A stretch of 64,000 nucleotides of DNA from positions 62,001 through 126,000 of the forward strand of contig CANEXF010000010.1 of the NCBI GenBank assembly GCA_947443645.1. The letters are read 5' to 3'. How positions within the stretch are numbered: position 1 is the first letter of the stretch; every line of letters starts with the position of its first letter. Positions 38,655 to 48,063 of the stretch are shown piece by piece. The notes under the pieces were generated by a model that saw nothing but the letters and a program-made list of their open reading frames with translations, made no database searches and was not told the DNA's origin. The translations under genes were made by a program, and so were the position numbers. This stretch comes from Comamonadaceae bacterium. GTDB lineage: Bacteria > Pseudomonadota > Gammaproteobacteria > Burkholderiales > Burkholderiaceae_C.

Positions 38655-40832
38655 TCAGCCTTTTGGAAACTTCTGTCGCTGGCTGTAATTGAATGACGGG
38701 TCGGATGAATCAAAGTCAATCAGGTTATCCGTCGGGACAGTAGGACTCTTGTCTGCGCCTGCTGGACCCTGAGCAATATCAGCCGCAAATTGTGCGAAAA
38801 AACTTGAGTCCGACTGTTCCTCCGCCAGCCAAGCGCTGGCGCCGTCATCGGGCAGCTGGCTCAAATCAAGGTCAAGCCCCATCTGCGGCGACAAAGGCTG
38901 CACTTCAAGCGCGGCGGTCTTGTATGGAGGTGGTTTTTCGGGCAAGACGCTGGCCGACAAGGGCTGAATCGCTGTTGATTTGAACTTCGAGTTCTTGCTC
39001 TCCCTCGCCTTGGGAGGTGCAACGGCAATGGCTTCGGGTTCGATGATTTCTCTTGCCACTGCGTAGAGCAGCAACAATTCACGATAGGCCTCCAGATCGA
39101 AGGCCTTGGCATCAGCATCGGGCCGGCGAAAAAGCGACTCTTCAATGACTTCAAGCACCTTGGGCGACGGCCACAAGGCCTCGATTCGCGTGAGTGCCGC
39201 CTGATAAGCATCCAGGCCGGGGCTGACATCGTTGTACAGCTCAAAAGGCGGCATTTTCGCGTTGAAGCGCTGGTTGAAGTCTTCACGCAGCACTTCGTAG
39301 TCCTGCTGGCGCTTGAGCTGGTGGTAAAGGTTGAAAAGATCCAGATAGACCAGCGCGCTGGTCTGCACGTTGTCGCCGATATGGCTGCGCAACACCGCAA
39401 TGGCCTGGTCGTGCTGCCCCAGCGAGACAAAAAAGTCTGCCTGCTGTTGCACGTCAAACAGTTCCTCGGCTTTTACCGCCCTTGCAGGGCTGGTCGTGCT
39501 CATCGCAAATTCAACGCGATCCCGGCGCGCCAGAGGCAATACCGAGTCCGCACCGCGGGAGTCGGCAACGGGCTTGGCACCGGCCAACAAGGCCTCCTGT
39601 CCAATGAAGTCCAGATCCAGGTCCAGAACTGTCGGTTTGGCTTTTTTCGACTTTCGACGGCTTTTTTCCGCCGTATCGGGCTGGCTTGGCGGCTCCGAAA
39701 TATCAGACTCTGGCGTGCTGCTGGCCCATCCTTTTTGCTGCGCCTCATTTTTGCGCCACCAGGGCAAATCCTTGGCGCTGGCATGCTGTATCCGGCTCTG
39801 CCGGCGCCACAGGTAGCCCAGCGCGACCAGCGCACCAAGCAGCAAAAGCCCTAGCGCATACACCAAACCATTGGCGTAGCGTTCGGATTCGGCTTTTTTA
39901 AGCTGTTCGCCCAAGCTCTCAATGTCCAGCTGATTTTTTTGCGTTTGCTGCTGCAGGCCGCGCACCGAATGCTCCAGAGCGTCAAGGGTATTGGCGGTCC
40001 GCACGATGTCCTGAGGCTGTAGCGTCAGAGCATGCCAGAGCGCTGCAGCAGCGCTTCTTTCCTGCTCGCTGGAAGTCGGCAGACTCAGCAACTGCGCGCT
40101 CGCCTTGAGCTGAGGGTCGCGCTCCATGCTGAGGTCCAAAGGCTCCAGCCTGAGCCGCGCCGCGTTTTTATCGCGTGAGGAGCCAGCCTTGCCAGGCAGA
40201 ATCTTGCGCTTGGCATTAGATGCCACTTCGCCGATCACCGGCTGGACCGCCAACTGAGCCACCGTTGCAAGACCTGACGCATCGCCAACAGCTAAAGATC
40301 CGGCATCTGAAGAGGGCTTGCCACGACCTGCGGTGCGGCTCAAAGCCAGGCCCATGGGCGGCACCACAGCGTTAACTAAAACCTTGACCGTGTTGCCGCC
40401 GGGCGTTACCAAGGAGTCTGTCAGAGCAGGCAGCGTTGAGGCCTGCGGGCTGGAGACATCAGACACAAGCTCGGCCAGCACCACGTAGCGCTTCTCGGTC
40501 TTTTGCTGGCAACCGGTGCGTAAATAAACGGTGACGACTGGCTCATCGACCAGGGTCGACGACCGAATTCGGATCAGGCTTTCCTGGCTCGTGCCAGAGA
40601 CTTTTTCTGCCGTGACCCTGACGCGTGATTTTTCAAGCCGGTTGTCGGCATAGAAAACATCAGCCTCCAGGCACAAGCCGGCCGGGTCTTCCTGTGCGTC
40701 GAGCAGTGCCTGCACCGACAGGTCCAGTGGGCGTCCAATCAAAGCGGCGCCGCGATGCCGGCCCAGCGAAATAGCCGAACTGGTGGCAGTAAACAGCATC
40801 AGACTGGACAGGACAATAAGACTCTTTTTCAC
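38655..40832 (-). CDS. FimV-like membrane protein
   Basis: This is a protein of about 725 aa with a signal peptide (VKKSLIVLSSLMLFTATSSAI), a FimV N-terminal domain (LGRHRGAALIGRPLDLSVQALLDAQE), a coiled coil near residues 305-340, one TM segment (YALGLLLLGALVALGYLWRR), and an acidic cytoplasmic part with TPR-like helices (QQADFFVSLGQHDQAIAVLRSHI). FimV scaffolds polar and type IV pilus functions. I start at GTG 40832; the ORF-track start at 40955 would overlap the divergent dehydrogenase gene. The C-terminal FimV motif is only partly recognisable. Confidence 0.82.
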   Translation of the reverse strand: MKKSLIVLSSLMLFTATSSAISLGRHRGAALIGRPLDLSVQALLDAQEDPAGLCLEADVFYADNRLEKSRVRVTAEKVSGTSQESLIRIRSSTLVDEPVVTVYLRTGCQQKTEKRYVVLAELVSDVSSPQASTLPALTDSLVTPGGNTVKVLVNAVVPPMGLALSRTAGRGKPSSDAGSLAVGDASGLATVAQLAVQPVIGEVASNAKRKILPGKAGSSRDKNAARLRLEPLDLSMERDPQLKASAQLLSLPTSSEQERSAAAALWHALTLQPQDIVRTANTLDALEHSVRGLQQQTQKNQLDIESLGEQLKKAESERYANGLVYALGLLLLGALVALGYLWRRQSRIQHASAKDLPWWRKNEAQQKGWASSTPESDISEPPSQPDTAEKSRRKSKKAKPTVLDLDLDFIGQEALLAGAKPVADSRGADSVLPLARRDRVEFAMSTTSPARAVKAEELFDVQQQADFFVSLGQHDQAIAVLRSHIGDNVQTSALVYLDLFNLYHQLKRQQDYEVLREDFNQRFNAKMPPFELYNDVSPGLDAYQAALTRIEALWPSPKVLEVIEESLFRRPDADAKAFDLEAYRELLLLYAVAREIIEPEAIAVAPPKARESKNSKFKSTAIQPLSASVLPEKPPPYKTAALEVQPLSPQMGLDLDLSQLPDDGASAWLAEEQSDSSFFAQFAADIAQGPAGADKSPTVPTDNLIDFDSSDPSFNYSQRQKFPKG

Positions 40833-40908
40833 AGCGAAGTAAATAATTGTATTAGTTCGATTCTGGCACAGCCCTTTGCAGTTCGAGGCTGCGTAATAAT
40901 ACTTTTCC

Positions 40909-42429
40909 ATGAAACCCATATATAAAATCGTTGGCATTGTTGGTACTGGTGCCATGGGGCGCGGTATTGCCCAACTTGCGGTGCAAGCCGGCAGCCTGGT
41001 TAAATTATTCGACCTTCAAGCCGATGCAGGTGTCACGGCAAAAGCTGCACTGGCCGCCCAATGGGACAAGCTGGCCGCCAAAAACCGGCTGGACGCCGCC
41101 ACCGCTGCTGATTACAAGGCACGCGTTTCCAACAGCCAGACACTGAACGACCTGGCGGACTGCGACCTGATCGTGGAAGCCATCGTTGAACGGCTGGACG
41201 TCAAACAAGCGCTGTTCGCTGAACTCGAAGCGCTGGTCTCGCCACAAGCGGCCTTGGCCACCAACACTTCCTCACTTTCAGTGACGGCGATTGCTGCACA
41301 GCTCAAGCATCCTGGACGTTTTGCGGGTTACCACTTTTTCAATCCAGCACCCTTGATGAAGGTGGTGGAGATCGTCTCCGGTCTAAAGACGCAGACACAG
41401 CTGTGCAGTCAGCTGGCCGACTATGCCCGGCAAATGGGCCACACGCCGGTTCAGGCACAGGACACACCGGGATTCATCGTCAACCATGCTGGGCGCGCTT
41501 ACGGGACCGAAGCGCTGCGCATCGTCAGCGAAGGCATTGCTGATTTCGCCACCATAGACAGGATTTTGCGCGACCAGGCCGGCTTCAAGCTCGGACCTTT
41601 TGAACTCATGGACCTGACTGGACTGGATGTGTCGCATCCCGTGATGGAATCGGTTTACCACCAGTATTACGAAGAAGCCCGCTACCGCCCCAGCGTGATC
41701 ACAGCCCAGCGCTTGGCGGGCGGCCTGCTGGGCCGCAAAACGGGCGAGGGCTTTTATCCTTATGTAGATGGCGTCATGCAAGTGCCACCTGAAGCCGCTG
41801 TGCCTGACGTCGCTGAAATGCCGCCATTCTGGGTCTCACCACGCGCGTCGCGTCGCTCAGAGCTGCTAGAGCTGCTCAAAAAGCTCGGTGCAAAAATTGA
41901 AACCGGTCAGTCGCCCTCGCCGCAAGCCCTGACACTGGTGGCGCCGCTGGGCTTTGACATCACCACCGTTGCGGTCGTCGAAAGGCTGGACCCGGCGCGC
42001 ACCGTTGGCATAGACATGCTGATTGACGATGCCAACACCAAGCGCCGCGTGCTCGCCACCAACCCCATCACCCGAACCGATATGCGTGATGCCGCACATG
42101 CCATGTTCAGCCGCGACGGCAAGGCGGTCAGCGTGATTCGCGACAGCGGCGGATTTGTCACGCAACGCGTGGTCTCCAGCATCGTCAATATTGCCAGTGA
42201 TATCTGCCAGCAAGGCATCTGCAGCCCCAAAGACCTGGAAAAGGCCGTCACGCTGGGACTGGGCTATCCGCTCGGACCACTCGCCATGGGGGATCACTAC
42301 GGCCCGACCAACGTGCTGGAAGTGCTCTTCAATATGCAGACCGTCTATGGCGACCAACGCTATCGGCCCTCTCCCTGGCTGCGCCGCCGTGGCGCCATAG
42401 GCCTGAGCCTGATGCACGAGGAGATCTGA
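40909..42429 (+). CDS. 3-hydroxyacyl-CoA dehydrogenase (PaaH/PaaC-like)
   Basis: This 506-aa NAD-dependent enzyme has the Rossmann motif GIVGTGAMGRGIAQLAVQAG, the 3HCDH signature DTPGFIVNHAGRAYGTEALRIVSEG and LMDLTGLDVS. A second 3HCDH_C domain carries GFVTQRVVSSIVNIASDICQQG near residue 420. The tandem-domain layout is that of PaaH/PaaC, which oxidises 3-hydroxyadipyl-CoA in phenylacetate catabolism. That intermediate also arises from the box benzoate pathway encoded at 61-64 kb. An enoyl-CoA hydratase follows after 1 nt. Confidence 0.93.
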   Translation: MKPIYKIVGIVGTGAMGRGIAQLAVQAGSLVKLFDLQADAGVTAKAALAAQWDKLAAKNRLDAATAADYKARVSNSQTLNDLADCDLIVEAIVERLDVKQALFAELEALVSPQAALATNTSSLSVTAIAAQLKHPGRFAGYHFFNPAPLMKVVEIVSGLKTQTQLCSQLADYARQMGHTPVQAQDTPGFIVNHAGRAYGTEALRIVSEGIADFATIDRILRDQAGFKLGPFELMDLTGLDVSHPVMESVYHQYYEEARYRPSVITAQRLAGGLLGRKTGEGFYPYVDGVMQVPPEAAVPDVAEMPPFWVSPRASRRSELLELLKKLGAKIETGQSPSPQALTLVAPLGFDITTVAVVERLDPARTVGIDMLIDDANTKRRVLATNPITRTDMRDAAHAMFSRDGKAVSVIRDSGGFVTQRVVSSIVNIASDICQQGICSPKDLEKAVTLGLGYPLGPLAMGDHYGPTNVLEVLFNMQTVYGDQRYRPSPWLRRRGAIGLSLMHEEI

Positions 42430-42430
42430 C

Positions 42431-43210
42431 ATGGCAGGCGCAATAAAAGGCACCAGCGAAGGCCAGACACTGATACTCACGCTGAGCAACCCGGACTTCA
42501 AGAATGCACTCGGGCCCGAGATGTACGCCGCCGGCATTGAGGCGCTGAACGCAGCGGAGAACAATGCCGATATTCGCAGCGTGGTGATCACGGGCGAAGG
42601 CGCGATGTTTTGCGCAGGCGGCAATCTGCAACGACTGCAAGCCAACCGCCGCGAAGCACCCGAAGTGCAAGCCCAAAGCATTGAGGGCCTGCACAACTGG
42701 ATAGATTCGATACGCACCTACCCCAAGCCGGTCATCGCCGCGGTCGAAGGCGCAGCGGCAGGCGCCGGCTTTTCGCTGGCACTGGCCTGTGACTTCTGCG
42801 TCGCTGCCGACAACGCCATATTCGTGATGTCTTACAGCACGGTGGCGCTGTCACCAGACGGTGGCGGCAGCTGGAGCATCGCGCGGGCCTTGCCCCGCGC
42901 CCTGGCCAGCGAGCTGCTCATGAGCGGCGAGCGCATCAGCGCCCAGCGGCTGCACGGCTTTGGCCTGGTCAACCAGGTCACGGCGGCAGGCGGTGCGCTG
43001 GCTGAAGCCTTGCAACTGGCGGAACGCCTGAATGCGCGCGCCCCCAATGCGCTGGCCAGCATCAAGGAACTGATCAATGACGCGCCGACCAACACCCTGA
43101 GCCAGCAGCTGGCCAGCGAGCGCGACCACTTTGTTCGCAACCTGCACCACAGCAATGGCGGCGAAGGCATAGACGCCTTCTTGCAAAAACGCCAGCCGCA
43201 TTACCGCTGA
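42431..43210 (+). CDS. Enoyl-CoA hydratase/isomerase family protein
   Basis: This 259-aa crotonase-fold protein has oxyanion-hole blocks GEGAMFCAGGNLQRL and AVEGAAAGAGFSLALACD, and ends KRQPHYR. It probably hydrates or isomerises an enoyl-CoA for the dehydrogenase encoded immediately upstream, with which it must be co-transcribed. In the oxyanion loop AGGNL replaces the common AGADL. PaaF/PaaG-like function is possible but not provable. Confidence 0.92.
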   Translation: MAGAIKGTSEGQTLILTLSNPDFKNALGPEMYAAGIEALNAAENNADIRSVVITGEGAMFCAGGNLQRLQANRREAPEVQAQSIEGLHNWIDSIRTYPKPVIAAVEGAAAGAGFSLALACDFCVAADNAIFVMSYSTVALSPDGGGSWSIARALPRALASELLMSGERISAQRLHGFGLVNQVTAAGGALAEALQLAERLNARAPNALASIKELINDAPTNTLSQQLASERDHFVRNLHHSNGGEGIDAFLQKRQPHYR

Positions 43211-43320
43211 CGCCAGCGCGGCGACAGGCCACCGGCGCGACGCCCATGTGACACCAGCTTGGTCCGGGCGCCCTGGCGCAAGCGACAATGGGCGCTAGAC
43301 AGTCACCCAACAGACAGGCC

Positions 43321-44046
43321 ATGGACGATCCAATTCTTACCGTAGACGAGCGGGAATCCGTTAATGCGGGCCGCTGGTTTTCATCGCTGTCTCCGTCCCT
43401 CCGGCACGACATTCTTCGATGCGCCTATGTCAAACGCTATAAGGACGGCGAGATCATCGCCGCGCGAGGTGATCCGCCAGAAGAATGGCTTGCCTGCGCC
43501 AAAGGTGCCGTGCGGGTGAGTTCCACCTCGATTTCCGGCAAACAGATCACGCTAACTTATGTGGAGCCCGGCATCTGGTTCGGCGACGTGGCGATTTTCG
43601 ACGGCGACCGCCGCACGCACGATGCCTATGCACATGGCGAGACCACCGTGCTGTGCGTTGCCAAAGCCGATTTCCGAAAAATTCTGGCCCTGCATACCGA
43701 ACTCTACGAGGCCATGCTGCGCCTGCACGCCAGGCGCATCCGGCAGTTGTATGGCCTGGTCGAGGACCTCAACACCCTGCCCCTGCGTGCCCGCCTGGCA
43801 AAACAGTTGCTGCACCTGGTGCGCAGTTACGGTATTGCGAGTCTGTCGAACAACAGCGAAGTCCGCATAGGCCTGCAACTGGCGCAGGAAGAGCTGGCCC
43901 AACTGCTGGGCGCCTCGCGCCAACGGGTCAACCAGGAGCTCAAGGCGATGGAACGCGAAGAAGCCATACGCATAGAGCCAGGTGGCCTGGTGGTGCGCAA
44001 TCGCCCTGCCTTGCTGCGCATATCAGAAATTGATCTGGACAAATAA
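43321..44046 (+). CDS. Crp/Fnr-family transcriptional regulator
   Basis: This 241-aa protein has an N-terminal cyclic-nucleotide-binding fold (YKDGEIIAARGDPPEEWLACAKGAVRVSS...TYVEPGIWFGD) and a C-terminal winged helix (LQLAQEELAQLLGASRQRVNQELKAMEREEAIRIEPGGLVVRN). It lacks the N-terminal Fe-S cysteines of Fnr. The start is the ATG at 43321 (MDDPILTVDE), not the ORF-track 43288. It lies between the hydratase and the phosphotransferase and acyl-CoA dehydrogenase genes and probably controls this acyl-CoA cluster. The ligand is unknown. Confidence 0.92.
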   Translation: MDDPILTVDERESVNAGRWFSSLSPSLRHDILRCAYVKRYKDGEIIAARGDPPEEWLACAKGAVRVSSTSISGKQITLTYVEPGIWFGDVAIFDGDRRTHDAYAHGETTVLCVAKADFRKILALHTELYEAMLRLHARRIRQLYGLVEDLNTLPLRARLAKQLLHLVRSYGIASLSNNSEVRIGLQLAQEELAQLLGASRQRVNQELKAMEREEAIRIEPGGLVVRNRPALLRISEIDLDK

Positions 44047-44069
44047 GCCTGCGACGGCACACGCAAACC

Positions 44070-45170
44070 ATGAGCAACTTTGACCACTTCCTGGGTACCC
44101 GGGCCGTATCAGGCCAGCATGCATTTGACCTGGCTGCGCTCAGCCACTACCTCGAAGCCAATCTGCCCGGGTTTGAAGGACCGCTCAGCGCAGAGATCTT
44201 CAAGGGCGGCCAGTCCAACCCGACCTACAAGCTGATCACCCCGGGCAAGTCCTATGTCATGCGCGCCAAGCCCGGGCCGGTCGCCAAACTGCTGCCATCG
44301 GCCCATGCGGTGGAGCGCGAGTTCAAGGTCATGCAGGGCTTGCAGAACACCGATGTTCCAGTAGCCAAAATGCACTGCCTTTGCGAGGACGAGTCGGTGA
44401 TAGGCCGGGCGTTTTACGTGATGGAGTTTGTCGAAGGCCGGGTGCTCTGGGACCAGTCCCTGCCCGGCATGTCGCCCAGCGAGCGTGCGGCGATCTACGA
44501 CGAGATGAATCGGGTCATCGCGGCCTTGCACAAAGTGAATTTTTCCGAGCGAGGGCTGGCTGACTATGGCAGGCCGGGCAATTATTTCGAGCGCCAGATC
44601 GCCCGTTGGAGCAAGCAGTACAGCGCCTCCATCACGAAGCCCATCCCCGAGATGGACCAATTAATGCAGTGGCTGCCAGCCAACATCCCGGCCAGCGGAC
44701 TCGATAGCCGCATGGTTTCCATCGTGCATGGCGATTACCGGCTCGACAACCTGATCTTTCACCCCACCGAGCCGCGCGTGCTCGCAGTTCTTGACTGGGA
44801 GCTGTCCACATTGGGCCATCCCATGGCCGACTTCAGCTACCACTGCATGGCCTGGCACATCCCGCCGGGCGCGTTTCGCGGCATTGGCGGGCTGGACCTG
44901 GCGCGCATGGGCATTCCTCTGGAATCTGACTACATCCAGTCCTATTGCACACTCACCGGCCTCACCACCCCGCAGGCGCTACGGCCCGACTGGGACTTTT
45001 ACCTGGCCTACAACCTGTTTCGTCTGGCCGCCATTTTGCAAGGCATTGCCAAGCGGGTGGAAGCCGGCACCGCGTCGAGTGCGCAAGCCGTGAGTTCGGC
45101 CGCCGGCGCGCCGCTGCTGGCCAAAATGGCCTGGGATTTTGCGCTCAAGAGCCAGACCTTCAAGGCCTGA
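44070..45170 (+). CDS. Phosphotransferase family protein (ACAD10/APH-like)
   Basis: This 366-aa kinase-fold protein of the APH superfamily, ACAD10-like subgroup, shows [10 protein letters not shown], the catalytic [14 protein letters not shown] and metal-binding [16 protein letters not shown]. It is paired with an acyl-CoA dehydrogenase gene (46-nt gap), mirroring the ACAD10/11 fusion, in which phosphorylation of a 4-hydroxyacyl-CoA precedes dehydration. A role in 4-hydroxy-acid degradation is inferred from that pairing. Confidence 0.92.
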   Translation: MSNFDHFLGTRAVSGQHAFDLAALSHYLEANLPGFEGPLSAEIFKGGQSNPTYKLITPGKSYVMRAKPGPVAKLLPSAHAVEREFKVMQGLQNTDVPVAKMHCLCEDESVIGRAFYVMEFVEGRVLWDQSLPGMSPSERAAIYDEMNRVIAALHKVNFSERGLADYGRPGNYFERQIARWSKQYSASITKPIPEMDQLMQWLPANIPASGLDSRMVSIVHGDYRLDNLIFHPTEPRVLAVLDWELSTLGHPMADFSYHCMAWHIPPGAFRGIGGLDLARMGIPLESDYIQSYCTLTGLTTPQALRPDWDFYLAYNLFRLAAILQGIAKRVEAGTASSAQAVSSAAGAPLLAKMAWDFALKSQTFKA

Positions 45171-45216
45171 GCATCCGCATTTTTATCGCCACCGATCAAT
45201 AACGACAGGAGACAAA

Positions 45217-46476
45217 ATGGACTTCAATTTCACCCCCAAGGTACAAGCGCTTCAGGCACGCCTGCTGGAATTCATGGATGCGCACATCTATCCCAATGAG
45301 GCGCGCTTTTTCAGGGAAATCGCCGAAAACCGTGCCAAAGGCAATGCCTGGATTCCCAGCGCGCTGATAGAAGAGCTCAAGCCCAAAGCCCGCGCCGCCG
45401 GTTTGTGGAACCTGTTTTTGCCGCACTCCCCGCGCGCGCCCGAGGGCCTGTCCAACCTGGAATACGCGCCGCTGTGCGAAATCATGGGCCGCGTGCCTTT
45501 CGCAGCTGAAGTCTTCAACTGCAATGCGCCAGACACCGGCAACATGGAAACCATTGCCCGCTACGGCACGGAAGCCAACAAGGACCAATGGCTGGAGCCA
45601 CTGCTCAGGGGCGAAATCCGTTCTGCCTTTTTGATGACCGAACCCGAGGTGGCGTCTTCGGATGCGACCAATGTCCAGTGCCGGATTGAACGCGACGGCG
45701 ACGAGTATGTGCTCAATGGCCTGAAATGGTGGTCGTCCGGCGCGGGCGACCCGCGCTGCGCAATCTACATCGTGATGGGCAAAACCAATCCCGATGCCGG
45801 TCGCCATGAGCAGCAATCCATGATTCTGGTGCCCGCCAACACGCCCGGCATCACGGTGATTCGTCCCTTGACGGTGTTTGGCTACGACGACGCGCCACAC
45901 GGTCACATGGAAGTACGTCTGAACAATGTACGGGTTCCTGTCGGCAACCTGCTGCTGGGCGAAGGCCGGGGCTTTGAAATCGCCCAGGGCCGCCTTGGCC
46001 CCGGACGCATTCACCACTGCATGCGCAGCATAGGCAGCGCCGAACGCGCACTGGAGCTGATGTGCAAGCGCCTGAGCAGCCGCATCGCATTTGGCAAGCC
46101 GATTGCCAGCCATTCGGTCTGGCACGAACGCATTGCCGAGTCGCGCTGCATGATTGAGCAGGCGCGTCTGCTCACGCTGAAAGCCGCATTCATGATGGAC
46201 ACCGTGGGCAACAAGGTCGCGAAGGCCGAAATCGCCATGATCAAGGTGGTGGCCCCCAACATGGCCTGCCAGATCATCGACTGGGCGATTCAGGCCCACG
46301 GCGGCGGCGGCGTGTCGGACGACTTCCCGCTGGCCTACGCCTATGCCCATCAGCGCACGCTGCGCCTGGCCGACGGACCGGACGAGGTGCACCGTGCGTC
46401 TTTGGCCAAGCTCGAGCTCGCAAAGCAGCTGTTGCTGCCTGGCGAGGTCGAGATGCCCATCACGCGCGGCAGCTGA
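45217..46476 (+). CDS. Acyl-CoA dehydrogenase family protein
   Basis: This 419-aa FAD-dependent dehydrogenase starts at the ATG at 45217 ([10 protein letters not shown]) with AGGAG upstream; the ORF-track start at 45139 overlaps the previous gene. It has the ACAD middle domain ([31 protein letters not shown]), the C-terminal domain ([24 protein letters not shown]) and [14 protein letters not shown]. This subgroup is close to ACAD11, agreeing with the adjacent APH-like kinase. It ends before a palindromic repeat that may terminate the operon. Confidence 0.94.
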   Translation: MDFNFTPKVQALQARLLEFMDAHIYPNEARFFREIAENRAKGNAWIPSALIEELKPKARAAGLWNLFLPHSPRAPEGLSNLEYAPLCEIMGRVPFAAEVFNCNAPDTGNMETIARYGTEANKDQWLEPLLRGEIRSAFLMTEPEVASSDATNVQCRIERDGDEYVLNGLKWWSSGAGDPRCAIYIVMGKTNPDAGRHEQQSMILVPANTPGITVIRPLTVFGYDDAPHGHMEVRLNNVRVPVGNLLLGEGRGFEIAQGRLGPGRIHHCMRSIGSAERALELMCKRLSSRIAFGKPIASHSVWHERIAESRCMIEQARLLTLKAAFMMDTVGNKVAKAEIAMIKVVAPNMACQIIDWAIQAHGGGGVSDDFPLAYAYAHQRTLRLADGPDEVHRASLAKLELAKQLLLPGEVEMPITRGS

Positions 46477-46498
46477 GGCGCCTGACGGCAGGCGATAT

Positions 46499-46544
46499 GC
46501 TATTAAATAAATAGCTGCCAGCGCCCGTCATCCGGGCGCTGGAG
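46499..46544. repeat. Palindromic intergenic repeat, copy D (best preserved)
   Basis: GCTATTAAATAAATAGC (46499-46515) is next to a perfect 10-bp-arm hairpin CCAGCGCCCG / CGGGCGCTGG (46518-46527, 46533-46542). This is the reference copy for the family seen at 16.5, 21.2, 24.4, 35.4 and 59.7 kb. It lies between convergent genes and may serve as a terminator. Confidence 0.88.
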
Positions 46545-46610
46545 ACCGAAAATACCATCAGAATTTGATCTATTTCAAGGCTCTCGGTCTTGGGCCTTGC
46601 TTGGTCGGGT

Positions 46611-47591
46611 TTAATCCGGTTTGATGCGGGCCGTCTTGATGACGCGTGTCCAGGTATCTAGCTCGGTGCGCATGTAGCGGCTGAGTTCCTGCGGCGTGCT
46701 GGATATCGCCTCCTGGCCCTGCTTGTTGAGTTGCTGGCGGTATTCTGGATCTTCGGCAATCTTCACCATCTCGCCATTGATGCGCTGCACGATCGCGGGC
46801 GGCGTGCCGGCTGGCGCGAACAGGCCGTACCAGGAACTGGCCTCTATCCCGGGATAACCCAATTCATTGAGCGTCGGCACATTGGGCGCCGCATCGATGC
46901 GTTTGGGCGAGGTCACCGCCAGTGCGCGCAGGCGACCTGATGTCACGAATGGCAAGGTCGCCACAACGCTGCCAAACACCATCTGGGTTTCACCGGCCAG
47001 CACAGCCGTCGTGGCTTGCGGACTGCCCTTGTAGGCAACGTGCTGGATGTCGGTGCCGGTACGCAACTTGAACAACTCTCCGACCAGATGCAGGGGCGTG
47101 CCACTGCCGCCCGAGCCGTAGTTGAGCGCGTTCGGTTTGGCCTTGGCCAAGGCGATCAACTCCGCCACCGACCTGGCTGCGAATGTCGGATGGACCGCCA
47201 AGATCTGGTAGCCCTGCGCCACCATGCTGATGGGTGCAAAGCTGTTGATCGGGTCGTAGTTGACCTTGCCCAGGCCAGGCGTCATGGCCATATTGGCCAC
47301 AAAGCCCAGCATCAGCGTGTAACCGTCGGGTTTGGCCCTGGCCGCCTGCTCGGTTCCCAGGTTGCCGCCAGCGCCAGCCCGGTTGTCCACAATCACCTGC
47401 TGACCCAGCGACGATGACAGCCGCTGGGCCACCAGGCGACCCAGCGTGTCGTTGCCACCGCCTGGCGGATAGGGCACGATGAGCCGGATCACATGGGCCG
47501 GATAGGCGTCCTCTGCAAATGCGAACGTTGTCAGCGCTGTCAGTGCCAGCGCCAACAAGGTGCCCAATGCGGGCGAGCTCAAATATTTCAT
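46611..47591 (-). CDS. Bug/TctC-family tripartite tricarboxylate transporter receptor
   Basis: This 326-aa periplasmic binding protein has a signal peptide (LALALTALTTFAFAED), then the Bug N-terminal block YPAHVIRLIVPYPPGGGNDTLGRLVAQRL and VDNRAGAGGNLGTEQAA. Bug receptors are greatly expanded in Burkholderiales and bind carboxylates or aromatic acids. No TctA/TctB membrane genes are in the window, so it may be an orphan receptor. It is the last gene of the aromatic operon, 82 bp after the NTF2-like gene, which suggests uptake or sensing of the substrate. Confidence 0.94.
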   Translation of the reverse strand: MKYLSSPALGTLLALALTALTTFAFAEDAYPAHVIRLIVPYPPGGGNDTLGRLVAQRLSSSLGQQVIVDNRAGAGGNLGTEQAARAKPDGYTLMLGFVANMAMTPGLGKVNYDPINSFAPISMVAQGYQILAVHPTFAARSVAELIALAKAKPNALNYGSGGSGTPLHLVGELFKLRTGTDIQHVAYKGSPQATTAVLAGETQMVFGSVVATLPFVTSGRLRALAVTSPKRIDAAPNVPTLNELGYPGIEASSWYGLFAPAGTPPAIVQRINGEMVKIAEDPEYRQQLNKQGQEAISSTPQELSRYMRTELDTWTRVIKTARIKPD

Positions 47592-47673
47592 GCTTGTCTC
47601 CTGCCAGTTCGCTCGTATGGCGCTGTATTTTTTAAAAATTCAAAGTCTTGCGTGCGGGGCCCGGTCGCCGTGT

Positions 47674-48060
47674 TCAGCTTGCCGGAGCCGGCAACGGTGT
47701 CGCCTGGACGGCCTGTAGTAGCCAGCCCGACGCCGTCTTTTCCCAAACCGCCAGGTAGGAACTGGCGACTTCCCGGCGCGCCTGGCCGCGCAGCACCGTG
47801 GCTTTCATGACCGCGCTGACCAGCCCCACAGAATCCAGCAGCTTGACGCTGGGCGCTACAAAAGCCAGGGCCTCATAACGCAAGGCGCCGCTGGACAGCT
47901 GCAGCAGATAGCTGTCCTTGCTGTCCCTGACGCCCGTGGAATGCAGGTAGACCAGCGAATCGGACATCAGCAGGCCCAGCTTGAGCGTGTCGCCGTCCAG
48001 CATCGCCAGCCGTCTGGCCTCTTCAGCCGCCAGCAACAAGGCTTCATCAGCAACCGACAT
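47674..48060 (-). CDS. NTF2-like (SnoaL/DUF4440) family protein
   Basis: This 128-aa protein has an NTF2-like cone fold: MSVADEALLLAAEEARRLAMLDGDTLKLGLLMSDSLVYLHSTG at the start and a C-terminal YLAVWEKTASGWLLQAVQATPLP strand pattern. Family members act as small isomerases, cyclases or hydratases, or as non-catalytic partners. It lies between the FAH-family gene (3-nt gap) and the Bug receptor gene, so it probably acts on a ring-cleavage intermediate (inference). Confidence 0.82.
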   Translation of the reverse strand: MSVADEALLLAAEEARRLAMLDGDTLKLGLLMSDSLVYLHSTGVRDSKDSYLLQLSSGALRYEALAFVAPSVKLLDSVGLVSAVMKATVLRGQARREVASSYLAVWEKTASGWLLQAVQATPLPAPAS

Positions 48061-48063
48061 GAC

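Noticed and set aside
45196-46392. 398-aa minus ORF opposite the acyl-CoA dehydrogenase gene
   Set aside because: Antisense to a clear FAD dehydrogenase gene; no family features.
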